DNA of 64,000 nt. Source: Actinoplanes nipponensis (GTDB lineage: Bacteria; Actinomycetota; Actinomycetes; Mycobacteriales; Micromonosporaceae). The DNA is taken from assembly GCF_016862275.1 (NCBI RefSeq), contig NZ_BOMQ01000026.1, positions 248,001 through 312,000 on the forward strand. Direction: 5' to 3'. Of this stretch, positions 1 through 8,074 are shown piece after piece. A program made the translations under genes and the position numbers. The notes under the pieces are model-generated. The model was not told the DNA's origin and ran no database searches. It saw only the letters and a program-made list of their open reading frames with translations. Position 1 is the stretch's first letter. The number at the start of each line of letters is the position of its first letter.

Positions 1-21
1 GTACCCGCCGGCCGGCCGGGC

Positions 22-1005
22 TCATGCGATCAGCTCCAGGTAGACGTCCTCCAGCGAGTGGCGCGCCTCGCCGATCGACAGCACGTCGGCGCCGTCGGCG
101 ACCAGGGCCCGGGTGACCGCCGGCGCGGCCAGCACCGGGTCGGAGACGGCCAGGGCGTAGCCGCACGGGCCGGTGCGGCGCCAGTGGTCGACGCCGGGCA
201 GGCCGGCGAAGACCCGGTCCGGGTCGTCCAGCGCGGCTTGGGTCTCGACCGCCAGGGTGCGGGCGAACAGCTGGTCGCGCAGCTCGGCCGGGGTGCCGAT
301 GGTGCGCAGCGTGGTGTTGAGGATGGCCACCCGGTCGCAGAGGCGCTCGGCCTCGGCCAGGCGGTGGGTGGTCAGGAAGATGCTCACCCCGCCGCGGCTG
401 AGCTCGGCGATCAGCTCGTGCACGTCGTGGGCGGCGACCGGGTCGAGGCCGGAGGTGGGCTCGTCGAGGAACAGGATCTCCGGGTCGCTGAGCAGGGCGC
501 GGGCCAGGGCGACGCGCTGGCGCAGCCCTTTGGACAGGGCGCCGCAGGGGTCCGCGGCCCGGTCGGCCAGGTGCACCGATCGCAGGGCCCGGTCGATGCG
601 GCCGGCCGGTTCGGGCGTGTCGTACAGCTCGGCGAAGCAGGCGAGGTTCTCCCGCACGCTCAGCCGCGGGTACAGCCCCGGCGACTCCGGCATGATCGCG
701 ATGCGGCGGCGGATGTCCGGGCCGTTGGCCGGGGTCAGCGGGAGGCCGGCGACCGTGGCCGAGCCGGCCGTCGGCGCGATCAGGGTGCCCAGGGTGCGTA
801 CGGTGGTGGTCTTGCCGGCCCCGTTCGGGCCGAGGAAGCCGAAGATCTCGCCGCGGGCGATCGCGAAGGTGACGTCGCGGAAGGCGGTCCGGTCCCCGAA
901 GCGCTTGCCCAGCCCGGACGCGGTCAGCACCGGCGCGTCCGGCCCGGCCGGCAGCGGCTCGCCGGCCGGGCGCCGCGACCGGTCATCCCGGCCGAATCGC
1001 CCCAT
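22..1005 (-). CDS. ABC transporter ATP-binding protein (ABC-2 type exporter)
   Basis: Nucleotide-binding subunit of about 327 residues, expected to drive a membrane permease at the inner face of the membrane. All ABC motifs are visible: Walker A GPNGAGKTT, a signature LSKGLRQR, Walker B ILFLDEPTSGLD and the switch His in TTHRL. The layout matches the DrrA/CcmA-like drug-export family, and the C-terminal extension after the ATPase core is typical of that group. No permease is seen; it would lie beyond the left edge, since the stop is only 21 bases from it. The ATG at 1005 was chosen because AGGGTGG lies just upstream; a GTG at 1014 is the alternative. The gene follows the short threonyl-tRNA synthetase by about 50 bases on the same strand, so the two probably share a transcript. 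The substrate is unknown. Confidence 0.88.
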   Translation of the reverse strand: MGRFGRDDRSRRPAGEPLPAGPDAPVLTASGLGKRFGDRTAFRDVTFAIARGEIFGFLGPNGAGKTTTVRTLGTLIAPTAGSATVAGLPLTPANGPDIRRRIAIMPESPGLYPRLSVRENLACFAELYDTPEPAGRIDRALRSVHLADRAADPCGALSKGLRQRVALARALLSDPEILFLDEPTSGLDPVAAHDVHELIAELSRGGVSIFLTTHRLAEAERLCDRVAILNTTLRTIGTPAELRDQLFARTLAVETQAALDDPDRVFAGLPGVDHWRRTGPCGYALAVSDPVLAAPAVTRALVADGADVLSIGEARHSLEDVYLELIA

Positions 1006-1059
1006 GGGGACCACCCTACGAGCCCGGGCCCCCGCGGGACACCGCCGCAGTCGCCCGGA

Positions 1060-2283
1060 TCAGCCTGCCGACGGCGCGAGCTCGGTCGAGCGGGCCGCCG
1101 CGACCGCCGCCACCAGCGCGATCGCCTCCGGCTGGGCCCGCGGCGGCAGCCGGCGCCCGTCGCGCAGCCGCAGCGCGACCATCCGCCCGGCCTGCTCCCG
1201 CGGGCCGATCACCGCCAGGTACGGAATCTTGCGCCCGGCCGCGTGGCGGATCCGCGCCCCGAGCGAGCCCTCGGTGTCGACTTGGACCCGCAGTCCCGCC
1301 TCGGTCGCGTCGCCGGCGAAGTCCTCGGCGGCCGCGCGCTGGTCGGCGCCGACCGGCAGCACGGCGATCTGCACCGGGCTGAACCACACCGGGAACGCCC
1401 CGCCGTGGGTCTCCAGCAGGGCCGCGAACAGCCGTTCCATCGAGCCGACCAGGCTGCGGTGCAGCATCACCGGCTCGGCCGCGGCGCCGGAGGCGTCGGT
1501 GTAGGACAGGCCGAAGCGGGCCGGCTGGTGGAAGTCGATCTGGATGGTCGAGACGGTCCACTCGCGCCCGGCCGGATCGGCCAGCTGCACGTCGATCTTC
1601 GGTCCGTAGAAGGCCGCCTCGCCCGCGACCGCCGCGTACGGCACCTCGGCGGCGTCCAGCGCCTCCCGCAGCAGCCCCTCGGCCTGCTCCCACGCGGCGT
1701 CCGCACCGGCGTAGCCGGCGCCGGGCCCGCGCAGCGACAGCTGGTACGACGACACCCGCAGCCCGAGCGCCGCGTGGGCCCGGCGCATCAGCCGCAGCAC
1801 GGCGGCGACCTCCCGGCCGATCTGGTCGACGGGGCAGAAGATGTGCGCGTCGTTGAGCCAGATCGCGCGGACCCGCGACAGGCCGCCGAGCACCCCGGAG
1901 CGTTCGGCGCGGTACATGCCGCCGATCTCGGCCAGGCGCAGCGGCAGGTCCCGGTACGACCGGGCCCGCGCCTTGAAGATCAGCGCGTGGTGCGGGCACA
2001 GGGCCGGGCGCAGCACCAGGTCGTCGCCGAGGTCCATGGGCGGGAACATGTCCTGGGCGAAGTGGTCCCAGTGCCCGGACAGCTCGTACAGCCGGCGTTT
2101 GCCCAGCACCGGCGAGTAGACGTGCTGGTAGCCGGCGCGCCGTTCGAGTTCGCGCAAGTAGCTCTCCACCTCGTGGCGGGCCGCGGCGCCGGCCGGCAGC
2201 CAGTACGGCAGGCCGGCGCCGATCAGCGGGTCGGCGTCGAAGATGTCCAGCTCGCGCCCGAGCCGGCGGTGGTCGATGGTCAT
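1060..2283 (-). CDS. Short threonyl-tRNA synthetase paralogue without editing domain
   Basis: Class II aminoacyl-tRNA synthetase of 407 residues that should charge tRNA-Thr in the cytoplasm. Full-length bacterial ThrRS has about 640-680 residues; this protein starts directly at the catalytic core and lacks the N-terminal TGS and editing domains. The core is intact: zinc ligands Cys96 (ALCPHH), His147 (NDAHIF) and His275 (LHRS), motif 2 around RAERSG, motif 3 GSMERL, then a C-terminal anticodon-binding domain. The start is supported by GGAGG five bases upstream of the ATG. It is preceded by a Thr-rich leader peptide and a strong hairpin, so attenuation by charged tRNA-Thr is likely. A normal thrS presumably exists elsewhere. 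A stress-induced or inhibitor-tolerant second ThrRS is an inference; the Thr specificity comes from family motifs. Confidence 0.88.
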   Translation of the reverse strand: MTIDHRRLGRELDIFDADPLIGAGLPYWLPAGAAARHEVESYLRELERRAGYQHVYSPVLGKRRLYELSGHWDHFAQDMFPPMDLGDDLVLRPALCPHHALIFKARARSYRDLPLRLAEIGGMYRAERSGVLGGLSRVRAIWLNDAHIFCPVDQIGREVAAVLRLMRRAHAALGLRVSSYQLSLRGPGAGYAGADAAWEQAEGLLREALDAAEVPYAAVAGEAAFYGPKIDVQLADPAGREWTVSTIQIDFHQPARFGLSYTDASGAAAEPVMLHRSLVGSMERLFAALLETHGGAFPVWFSPVQIAVLPVGADQRAAAEDFAGDATEAGLRVQVDTEGSLGARIRHAAGRKIPYLAVIGPREQAGRMVALRLRDGRRLPPRAQPEAIALVAAVAAARSTELAPSAG

Positions 2284-2327
2284 GGGTGCCTCCAGGGTCG
2301 GTGGCCCGGCCCCCGCCCGCCGCGGAC

Positions 2328-2365
2328 ACGACGCGGCCCCGGGCGGATGCCCGGGGCCGCGTCGT
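2328..2365 (-). terminator. Attenuator hairpin in the leader of the short ThrRS gene
   Basis: A perfect 17-bp inverted repeat (arms 2328-2344 and 2349-2365) closes a 4-base loop between the leader peptide stop and the ThrRS ribosome-binding site. The 3' arm ends 44 bases before the ATG. No U-tract follows, which is common for actinobacterial terminators. Leader segment 2393-2404 can pair imperfectly with the 5' arm and loop (2346-2358), a candidate antiterminator. Confidence 0.75.
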
Positions 2366-2378
2366 CGATCGGATCAGA

Positions 2379-2435
2379 TCAGCGCGATGCTCGGCCGGGA
2401 CATCCCGGCGTCGTGGTCATCGCGGCGTGGCTCAT
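2379..2435 (-). CDS. Threonine leader peptide (18 residues)
   Basis: Small ORF reading MSHAAMTTTPGCPGRASR, ending 13 bases before the attenuator hairpin of the short ThrRS gene. It holds three consecutive Thr codons (ACC ACG ACG, 2409-2417). These sit in the internal loop of two nested perfect 7-bp stems: 2418-2424 with 2383-2389, and 2403-2409 with 2394-2400. This is the layout of ribosome-mediated amino-acid attenuators: a ribosome stalled for lack of charged tRNA-Thr would open the stems and free a strand able to block the terminator. The ATG coincides with the predicted transcription start, so the peptide is probably leaderless. The peptide itself is expected to have no other function. 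Confidence 0.72.
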   Translation of the reverse strand: MSHAAMTTTPGCPGRASR

Positions 2436-2441
2436 GGGCTC

Positions 2442-2471
2442 ACCGTAGGGCCGTGGCCGCCGCCGGGACAA
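2442..2471 (-). promoter_or_regulatory. Predicted sigma70-type promoter of the ThrRS leader
   Basis: On the minus strand TTGTCC (2466-2471) and TACGGT (2442-2447) are separated by 18 bases. The start point predicted from the -10 box falls on the A of the leader-peptide ATG at 2435, giving a leaderless transcript. Confidence 0.5.
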
Positions 2472-2674
2472 AGCGTTTTCCGGCCCGCCGCAGCGGCCAT
2501 CGCGGCGGGACCGCCGGTACGAATCGGGAGGGACCGCCCGCCGGGGACGAACGAAGACGCTCATCTCCTCGGCGATGCTGCCAATAGGAAGGGTGCGGGA
2601 GGCGGGGGCCCACCGTGGGCGCGGTGGCCGGGGACCGGTCGCGCGCCGGGGGAACGCATCGAGGGGAACACTCT

Positions 2675-4297
2675 GTGAGCACGATTTCCACGGCCGGCGC
2701 TCCGGCGCGCCGGCGCTCGTTCGCCGACCTGGGCGTCAAGGTCAAGATCCTCGCCGCGGTGGTGCTCGCGGTGCTGGTGGCGGTGCTGGTCGGCACGATC
2801 GGGCTGCGGGCGCTGAGCACGGTCAGCGACTCGGCGCAGCGGATCTACCGCTCCAACGTCGCCAGCGTCGAGGCCATGGGCATGATCGACGCGGCGATGA
2901 CCCAGGTCCGTCTGGACGCGGCCAACCAGGCCATCTCGACCGATGCCGCGGGCGTGGCCCAATACACCGACGCGGTCACCGCCGGGCTCACGGAGGTCGG
3001 CGCCGGATTCGCGGCCTACCGGGCCAGCAACCCGGCCGGGGATCCCGCGGTCATCGCGACCATGGAGACCAAATGGCAGGCCTACGTGCAGGTCCTGCAG
3101 GGCAAGCTGCTGGTGCTGGGCCGCAACAACGAGTTCGCCGCCTGGGAGAAGACCCGCAACGACGAGGCGATGCCGCTGATGGCCGAGGTGATCAAAGCCG
3201 TCGACACGCTCAAGGCCGCGGAGAAGGCGGACGCGGCGAAGTCCGCGGCGGACGCCAAGGACCGGTACGAGTCCAGCCGCACCCAGTCGATCCTGTTGCT
3301 GCTGATCGGCTCCCTGCTCGCGCTGGCCATCGGCTACGTCGTGGCCCGGGGCATCGTGCGCTCGCTGGGCCGCGTCCAGGCGGTCTGCGACAGCCTGGCG
3401 CGCGGCGACCTGACCAGCACCAGCGGCCTGACCAGCGGCGACGAGCCGGGCCAGATGGGCCGCGCGCTGGACGCCGCGATGGCGCAGCTGCGCCGGACCG
3501 TGACCACGATCGACGGCTCGGCCTCGTCGCTGGCCGCCGCCTCCGAGCAGCTGTCCAGCGTGTCCACCCAGATCGCCGCGTCGGCCGAGGAGACCTCGGC
3601 GCAGGCCCAGACGGTGTCCTCGGCGGCCGAGGAGATCTCGCGCAGCGTCGACACGGTGTCGGCTGGCAGCGAGGAGATGGGCGCCTCGATCCGGGAGATC
3701 TCCCAGAACGCCACCGAGGCCGCCCGGGTCGCCGCCGAGGCCGTGACGGTCACGGCGGCCACCTCGGCCACCATGAACAAGCTCGGCGAGTCGTCCGCGG
3801 AGATCGGCAACGTCATCAAGGTCATCACGGCGATCGCCGAGCAGACCAACCTGCTCGCGCTCAACGCCACCATCGAGGCCGCCCGGGCCGGCGAGATGGG
3901 CAAGGGCTTCGCGGTGGTCGCCAGCGAGGTCAAGGACCTGGCCCAGGAGACCGCCCGGGCCACCGAGGACATCTCCCGGCGGGTGCAGGCCATCCAGTCC
4001 GACACCGGCGGGGCGGTGGTGGCGATCGAGGAGATCAGCTCGGTCATCGCCCGGATCAGCGACTTCCAGACGACGATCGCCTCGGCGGTCGAGGAGCAGA
4101 CCGCGACCACCGCGGAGATGAACCGCAGCGTCAGCGAGGCGGCGTCCGGCACCGGCTCGATCGCCGAGAACATCACCGGGGTGGCCGAGGCGGCCCGGCT
4201 GACCAGCCAGGGCGTCACCCAGTCGCAGCAGGCCACCAACGAGCTGGCCCGGATGTCCAGCGACCTGACCGCCCTGGTGAGCACCTTCCGGTACTGA
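2675..4297 (+). CDS. Methyl-accepting chemotaxis protein
   Basis: Membrane chemoreceptor of 540 residues that would signal to a CheA/CheW array. The order is classical: TM1 at about residues 25-44, an extracytoplasmic helical sensor of about 160 residues resembling a four-helix bundle, TM2 at about 205-223, HAMP, then a long coiled-coil signalling domain. The hairpin tip is conserved ([19 protein letters not shown]), so CheA/CheW coupling should be possible. There is no C-terminal pentapeptide for methylation-enzyme docking. The GTG at 2675 is preferred because GAGGGG lies eight bases upstream and the coding start matches the cytoplasmic N-terminus; an in-frame start exists at 2615. The ligand is unknown. 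With the FliA-type sigma factor later in the window it indicates a flagellated stage. Confidence 0.93.
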   Translation: MSTISTAGAPARRRSFADLGVKVKILAAVVLAVLVAVLVGTIGLRALSTVSDSAQRIYRSNVASVEAMGMIDAAMTQVRLDAANQAISTDAAGVAQYTDAVTAGLTEVGAGFAAYRASNPAGDPAVIATMETKWQAYVQVLQGKLLVLGRNNEFAAWEKTRNDEAMPLMAEVIKAVDTLKAAEKADAAKSAADAKDRYESSRTQSILLLLIGSLLALAIGYVVARGIVRSLGRVQAVCDSLARGDLTSTSGLTSGDEPGQMGRALDAAMAQLRRTVTTIDGSASSLAAASEQLSSVSTQIAASAEETSAQAQTVSSAAEEISRSVDTVSAGSEEMGASIREISQNATEAARVAAEAVTVTAATSATMNKLGESSAEIGNVIKVITAIAEQTNLLALNATIEAARAGEMGKGFAVVASEVKDLAQETARATEDISRRVQAIQSDTGGAVVAIEEISSVIARISDFQTTIASAVEEQTATTAEMNRSVSEAASGTGSIAENITGVAEAARLTSQGVTQSQQATNELARMSSDLTALVSTFRY

Positions 4298-4386
4298 CCC
4301 GCCCGGCCCGGCGCGGTCACCGAGGGTTCCTTGACAGGCACGCAGCGGCGTGGCATAGCTGGAGGGGGATCCGGCCGGGAGGGCGC

Positions 4387-4707
4387 ATGACCATCGACAC
4401 CCATGTGGTCAACGACGGGGTGGTCCGGCTCGCCGTCCGCGGCGTGCTCGACGCCGCCACCGCCGACCTGCTCGCCGACGCGGTCGCCGCGGTGCTGACC
4501 ACGCAACGCCCGGCGGAGGTCGTCGTGGACCTGGCCGAGGTGGCCCTCTGCGACGCCGCCGGCATCGACGCCCTGCTGGCCGCCCGGGCCGCGGCGGCCG
4601 CGCAGGTGGTGGGCCTGGTCGTGATCAACCCGCGGGGGGTGGTCCGGCGCGCGCTGGACGACTCCGGCACCCTGGACCGGCTCACCGCGCCGCCCACGGT
4701 GCGCTGA
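4387..4707 (+). CDS. STAS-domain protein, anti-sigma-factor-antagonist-like
   Basis: Single STAS domain of 106 residues, the fold of SpoIIAA/RsbV anti-anti-sigma factors. The beta-alpha core is recognisable from VVVDLAEVALCDAAGIDALL. In phosphorylatable members the loop reads D-S-S-G with a serine phosphorylated by the partner kinase; here it reads D-A-A-G, so both candidate serines are alanine. If it is an antagonist it should not be switched off by phosphorylation, or it may be a structural STAS partner. GGAGG lies five bases before the ATG. It follows the chemoreceptor by 89 bases on the same strand, but no anti-sigma kinase is nearby, so its partner cannot be named. Confidence 0.82.
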   Translation: MTIDTHVVNDGVVRLAVRGVLDAATADLLADAVAAVLTTQRPAEVVVDLAEVALCDAAGIDALLAARAAAAAQVVGLVVINPRGVVRRALDDSGTLDRLTAPPTVR

Positions 4708-4748
4708 GCCGGCTGGCGGGACCGCTCGGCCGGGCGGCGCCCGCGACG

Positions 4749-6527
4749 GTGAGTACAGTTCGGGTTCGTCAGGGGGCTCCACCGCAGCTGGTAAGGATCG
4801 TCGGGTTGTCGTACTTCACGCGCTTCCGCCGTACGCCGGCGTCGCCGGACCACGCGGGTCGCCGGCGGGGCCGCGCCGCCGCGCCGCTCACCGTCCTTGC
4901 CGCGGTGCTGGTCTTCCTCGCCCTGGTGGTGCCCGACCAGCTCACCCGGCTGCCGCCCGGCTCGTCGGTGCCGGCCGCGTTCGTGCGCATCCCGATCGAG
5001 GCGCTGGCCGCGTTCGCGCTGCTGCTGGCGCTGCCGCGGCGGGCCCGCGGCGCCGTCGCCGGGGCGCTGGGCGCCGTGCTCGGCGTGCTGACCGTCATCA
5101 AGATCATCGACATGGGTTTCTTCACCGTCCTGGCCCGCCAGTTCGACCCGGTGCTGGACTGGCCGCTGTTCGCCGACGGCTACCGCTTCGTGCGCGACGC
5201 GGTCGGCAAGCCCGGCGCCGTGGCCGCCGTCGCCGGGGCGGTCCTGCTGGCGGTGGGACTGCTGGTGCTGATGATCCTGGCGGTGCGCCGGCTGGCGGCG
5301 GTCGCGGCCGCGCACCGTACGGCCAGCACCCGCGGCATCGCCGTGGGCTGCGTGGCCTGGCTGGCCTGCGCCCTGCTGGGCACCTCGTTCGTGCCGGGGG
5401 TGTACGTCGCCTCCGACAGCGCCGCCGTGCTGGCCCACGACAACGTCCTCAAGGTCCCGGCCGCGCTGCAGGACCGCCGCCAGTTCGCCGCCGAGGCCGG
5501 CGACGACGCGTTCCGCGACGTGCCCGCCGGGCAGCTGCTGACCGGGCTGCGCGGCAAGGACGTGGTGTTCACGTTCATCGAGAGCTACGGGCGCTCGGCG
5601 ATCGAGGACCCCAAGCTCAACCAGCGCGTGCACGCCACGCTGGCCGAGGGCACCCGGCAGCTGTCCGCGGCCGGGTTCGCCGCCCGCAGCGGATTCCTGA
5701 CCTCGCCGACCAGCGGCGGCGGCAGCTGGCTGGCCCACGCGACCTTCCAGTCCGGGGTGTGGATCGACAACGAGCAGCGCTACCGCAGCCTGGTCTCCGG
5801 CGACCGGCTGACCCTGACCAGCGCGTTCCGCCGGACCGGGGCCTGGCAGACGGTCGGGGTCGAGCCCGGCGTCACCTACGCGTGGCCGGAGGGGCAGTTC
5901 TACGGCTACGACCGCGTCTACGACTCGCACACCCTGGGCTACCGCGGCCCGGCGTTCAGCTGGGCGACCATGCCCGACCAGTTCACCCTCAAGTCGTTCA
6001 CCGACCGCGAGTACACCCGGCCCGGGCGCGACCCGCTGATGGCCGAGCTCACCTTCGTCTCCAGCCACACCCCGTGGGCGCCGCTGCCGGCCCTGCTCGA
6101 CTGGGACGAGATCGGCGACGGCTCGGTCTACACCGCCCAGCAGCGCGGCGCCGCGCCGGCCGGCGAGGTGTGGAAGGACGCCGCCCGGGTCCGCGCAGCG
6201 TACGCCACGTCGATCAAGTACTCGATCGACAGCGTGGTCTCCTGGGTGCGCCGCTACGGCGACGACAACCTGGTGCTGGTCTTCCTGGGCGACCATCAGC
6301 CGGCGCCGATCGTGGTCGGCGACACGGCCGGCCACGACGTGCCGATCACCGTGGTCGCGCGTGACCCGGCAGTGCTGCGCCGGGTTGCCGACTGGGGCTG
6401 GACGGCCGGGCTGGAGCCCGCCCCGCAGGCGCCGGTGTGGCCGATGCACACGTTCCGCGACCGGTTCCTGACCGCGTTCGGCCCGGACGCCGCGCCGCCG
6501 CGCCCGCTGTCGCCGCCGCGGCGCTGA
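4749..6527 (+). CDS. Membrane-anchored sulfatase/phosphatase-superfamily protein
   Basis: Protein of up to 592 residues with about five N-terminal transmembrane helices (roughly residues 47-66, 80-97, 105-130, 158-183 and 197-217), followed by a large extracytoplasmic domain. The domain starts with VVFTFIESYGRSAIE and ends with VLVFLGDHQP, the metal-binding landmarks of alkaline-phosphatase-like sulfatases. The segment PTSGGGSWLAHATFQSG probably carries the nucleophile. The architecture resembles LTA-synthase/phosphoglycerol-transferase enzymes acting on cell-envelope glycopolymers; the substrate is an inference. The GTG at 4749 gives the longest form; a TTG at 4806 preceded by AAGGA is a good alternative and removes 19 residues. 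No cluster partner is evident. Confidence 0.8.
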   Translation: MSTVRVRQGAPPQLVRIVGLSYFTRFRRTPASPDHAGRRRGRAAAPLTVLAAVLVFLALVVPDQLTRLPPGSSVPAAFVRIPIEALAAFALLLALPRRARGAVAGALGAVLGVLTVIKIIDMGFFTVLARQFDPVLDWPLFADGYRFVRDAVGKPGAVAAVAGAVLLAVGLLVLMILAVRRLAAVAAAHRTASTRGIAVGCVAWLACALLGTSFVPGVYVASDSAAVLAHDNVLKVPAALQDRRQFAAEAGDDAFRDVPAGQLLTGLRGKDVVFTFIESYGRSAIEDPKLNQRVHATLAEGTRQLSAAGFAARSGFLTSPTSGGGSWLAHATFQSGVWIDNEQRYRSLVSGDRLTLTSAFRRTGAWQTVGVEPGVTYAWPEGQFYGYDRVYDSHTLGYRGPAFSWATMPDQFTLKSFTDREYTRPGRDPLMAELTFVSSHTPWAPLPALLDWDEIGDGSVYTAQQRGAAPAGEVWKDAARVRAAYATSIKYSIDSVVSWVRRYGDDNLVLVFLGDHQPAPIVVGDTAGHDVPITVVARDPAVLRRVADWGWTAGLEPAPQAPVWPMHTFRDRFLTAFGPDAAPPRPLSPPRR

Positions 6528-6801
6528 GTGAGGGCCGCGCGGGGGGTGGCCAGGGGTGCCGGCTGACCGGGGACCGGCCTGAGGGTCGCTTGTGGGGCTG
6601 TCCCGTGCTTGGCGCGTTCGCCGCCCTGCTCGGCGCCGTTCGCGCGGACCGGGCCGTCATCGCCGGGTTCCGCCGCGGATCGCCCGAGGTGTACGGCGGC
6701 AAAGCCCGTCTCCCCGCTGCGGTCGAAGCCCACCCGTGGCTGTCGAGAGAGAGCCCCCTAATCCGGTGGAGCCCCGCCGCCGCGGCCACTACGGTCGGCC
6801 C

Positions 6802-7158
6802 ATGAGCACACGCACCATCCGGGTCACCGTCCGCGGCGCCTTCGACGGGCTCACCGCCGGTCAGCGCGCCGAGCTGCTGGCCGACGCCGCCGCCCACGAC
6901 GTGGCGTTCGCCGCGTACACCGCGCAGGGGTCGCTGACCTACGACGTGGCCACGCGGCCGTTCTTCACCTTCCGTTTCGCCGAGACCGTGGCCGGCGAGC
7001 AGGACATCCCGGCCGCGGTGGGCCGCGCCGAGGCCGCCGCGGCGGCGTACCTGTCCGCGCGCGGCTACGGCTTCAAGAACCTCACCGCCCAGGCCGTCGA
7101 CATGTCGCAGGTCCCGCTGGGCAAGCGCGGCCGCAAGCTGGCCGCGAGCGCCGACTAG
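6802..7158 (+). CDS. DUF6204-like small conserved protein
   Basis: Protein of 118 residues, cytoplasmic, without signal or membrane segment. The sequence (TIRVTVRGAFDGLTAGQRAEL, then FFTFRF, then a basic C-terminus LGKRGRKLA) matches a small family seen in actinobacteria that I know as DUF6204; no function is established. The ATG is chosen because the family begins at TIRVTVRG; upstream in-frame codons have no similar character. It is preceded by about 270 bases without a gene. Its TAG overlaps the stop codon of the convergent aldo/keto reductase by four bases (CTAG). Confidence 0.72.
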   Translation: MSTRTIRVTVRGAFDGLTAGQRAELLADAAAHDVAFAAYTAQGSLTYDVATRPFFTFRFAETVAGEQDIPAAVGRAEAAAAAYLSARGYGFKNLTAQAVDMSQVPLGKRGRKLAASAD

Positions 7159-8030
7159 AGCATCGCCAGCTGCGGCGGGCCCAGCCGCAGCCCGGCGGCG
7201 GCCACGTTCTCACGCAGGTGCGTGACGCGGCCGGTGCCGGGGATGACCAGCACGTGCGGGCCCTGGTGCAACGCCCAGGCCAGCCGGACCTGTTGGGGGC
7301 TCGCGCCCAGCGCGGCGGCGACCGCCCGCACCCCCGCGTGGGTCTCCGCCCCGGCGCCCTGCTCGCGGGCCGCCCCGGCCAGGGTGAAGAACGGCACGAA
7401 GGCGATGCCGTGCTCGCCGCAGGCGCGCACCAGCTCGTCCTGCCCGCGCCGGTAGTCCAGCCCCCAGGCGTTCTGCACGCAGGCCACCGGGGCGATCGCG
7501 CGGGCCTCGTCGAGGTGCGCGGGCGTCGCCGCGGACAGCCCCAGGTGCCGGATCAGACCCTGCTCGCGCAGCGCGGCCAGGGCGGCGAACTCCTCGGCGC
7601 AGCTGCCGTGCCCGGGCCCGCGCAGCCGCAGGTTGACCAGGTCGAGGTGGTCGCGGCCGAGCCGGCGCAGGTTCTCCTCGACCTGGGCGCGCAGCTGGGC
7701 GGCGCTGCGCGCCCAGCCCTGCTCGCCCGGGCCGACCTTGGTGGCGATCAGCAGGTCCTGCGGGTACGGCCGCAGCGCGGCGCGGATCAGCTCGGTGGCG
7801 TACCGCTTGGCGCCCTCGCCCACACCCAGGGTGCCGCCGGGGGAGACGTAGAACGCGGCGGTGTCGATGTGGTTGACCCCGAGCGCGACCGCCTCGCGCA
7901 GCACCCGGATGGCCGGCGCCGGGTCCGGCGCGACGGTCAGGCGCATCGAGCCGAAACCCATCCGGCGTACGGTGTGCCCGCCCAGCGTCCAGCTCCCGGC
8001 GGCCGCGGCGTCGATCGGGTCGGTCGGCAT
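7155..8030 (-). CDS. Aldo/keto reductase
   Basis: NADPH-dependent oxidoreductase of 291 residues with the (beta/alpha)8 barrel of the AKR superfamily. Landmarks are the Asp and Tyr of HIDTAAFY (Tyr is the acid/base), the Lys of ATKVG, and the C-terminal cofactor region VIPGTG. The usual catalytic His after the fourth strand (QLH) is replaced: the position reads VNLRLRG. Some family members tolerate this, but activity on normal carbonyl substrates may differ. The substrate is unknown. The stop is shared with the convergent small gene on the right strand. The gene stands alone and no regulator lies next to it. Confidence 0.9.
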   Translation of the reverse strand: MPTDPIDAAAAGSWTLGGHTVRRMGFGSMRLTVAPDPAPAIRVLREAVALGVNHIDTAAFYVSPGGTLGVGEGAKRYATELIRAALRPYPQDLLIATKVGPGEQGWARSAAQLRAQVEENLRRLGRDHLDLVNLRLRGPGHGSCAEEFAALAALREQGLIRHLGLSAATPAHLDEARAIAPVACVQNAWGLDYRRGQDELVRACGEHGIAFVPFFTLAGAAREQGAGAETHAGVRAVAAALGASPQQVRLAWALHQGPHVLVIPGTGRVTHLRENVAAAGLRLGPPQLAML

Positions 8031-8074
8031 CGGGCCAACCTAGCCGGGCCGCGCCCCCGGCGCCGCCCCGCGGC

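Noticed and set aside
1016..2329. 437-residue minus-strand frame overlapping ThrRS
   Set aside because: Shadow of the ThrRS gene in another frame; Arg/Ala/Pro-biased and without domains.
58..2448. 796-residue plus-strand open frame across the ABC ATPase and ThrRS genes
   Set aside because: It is antisense to two well-supported genes and rich in Gly, Arg and Gln; in GC-rich DNA such shadow frames stay open because stops are rare.
6528..6801. Possible riboswitch upstream of the DUF6204-like gene
   Set aside because: The gap has GC-rich stems and a GAGAGAGAGCC stretch but matches no riboswitch consensus I can recall with confidence.
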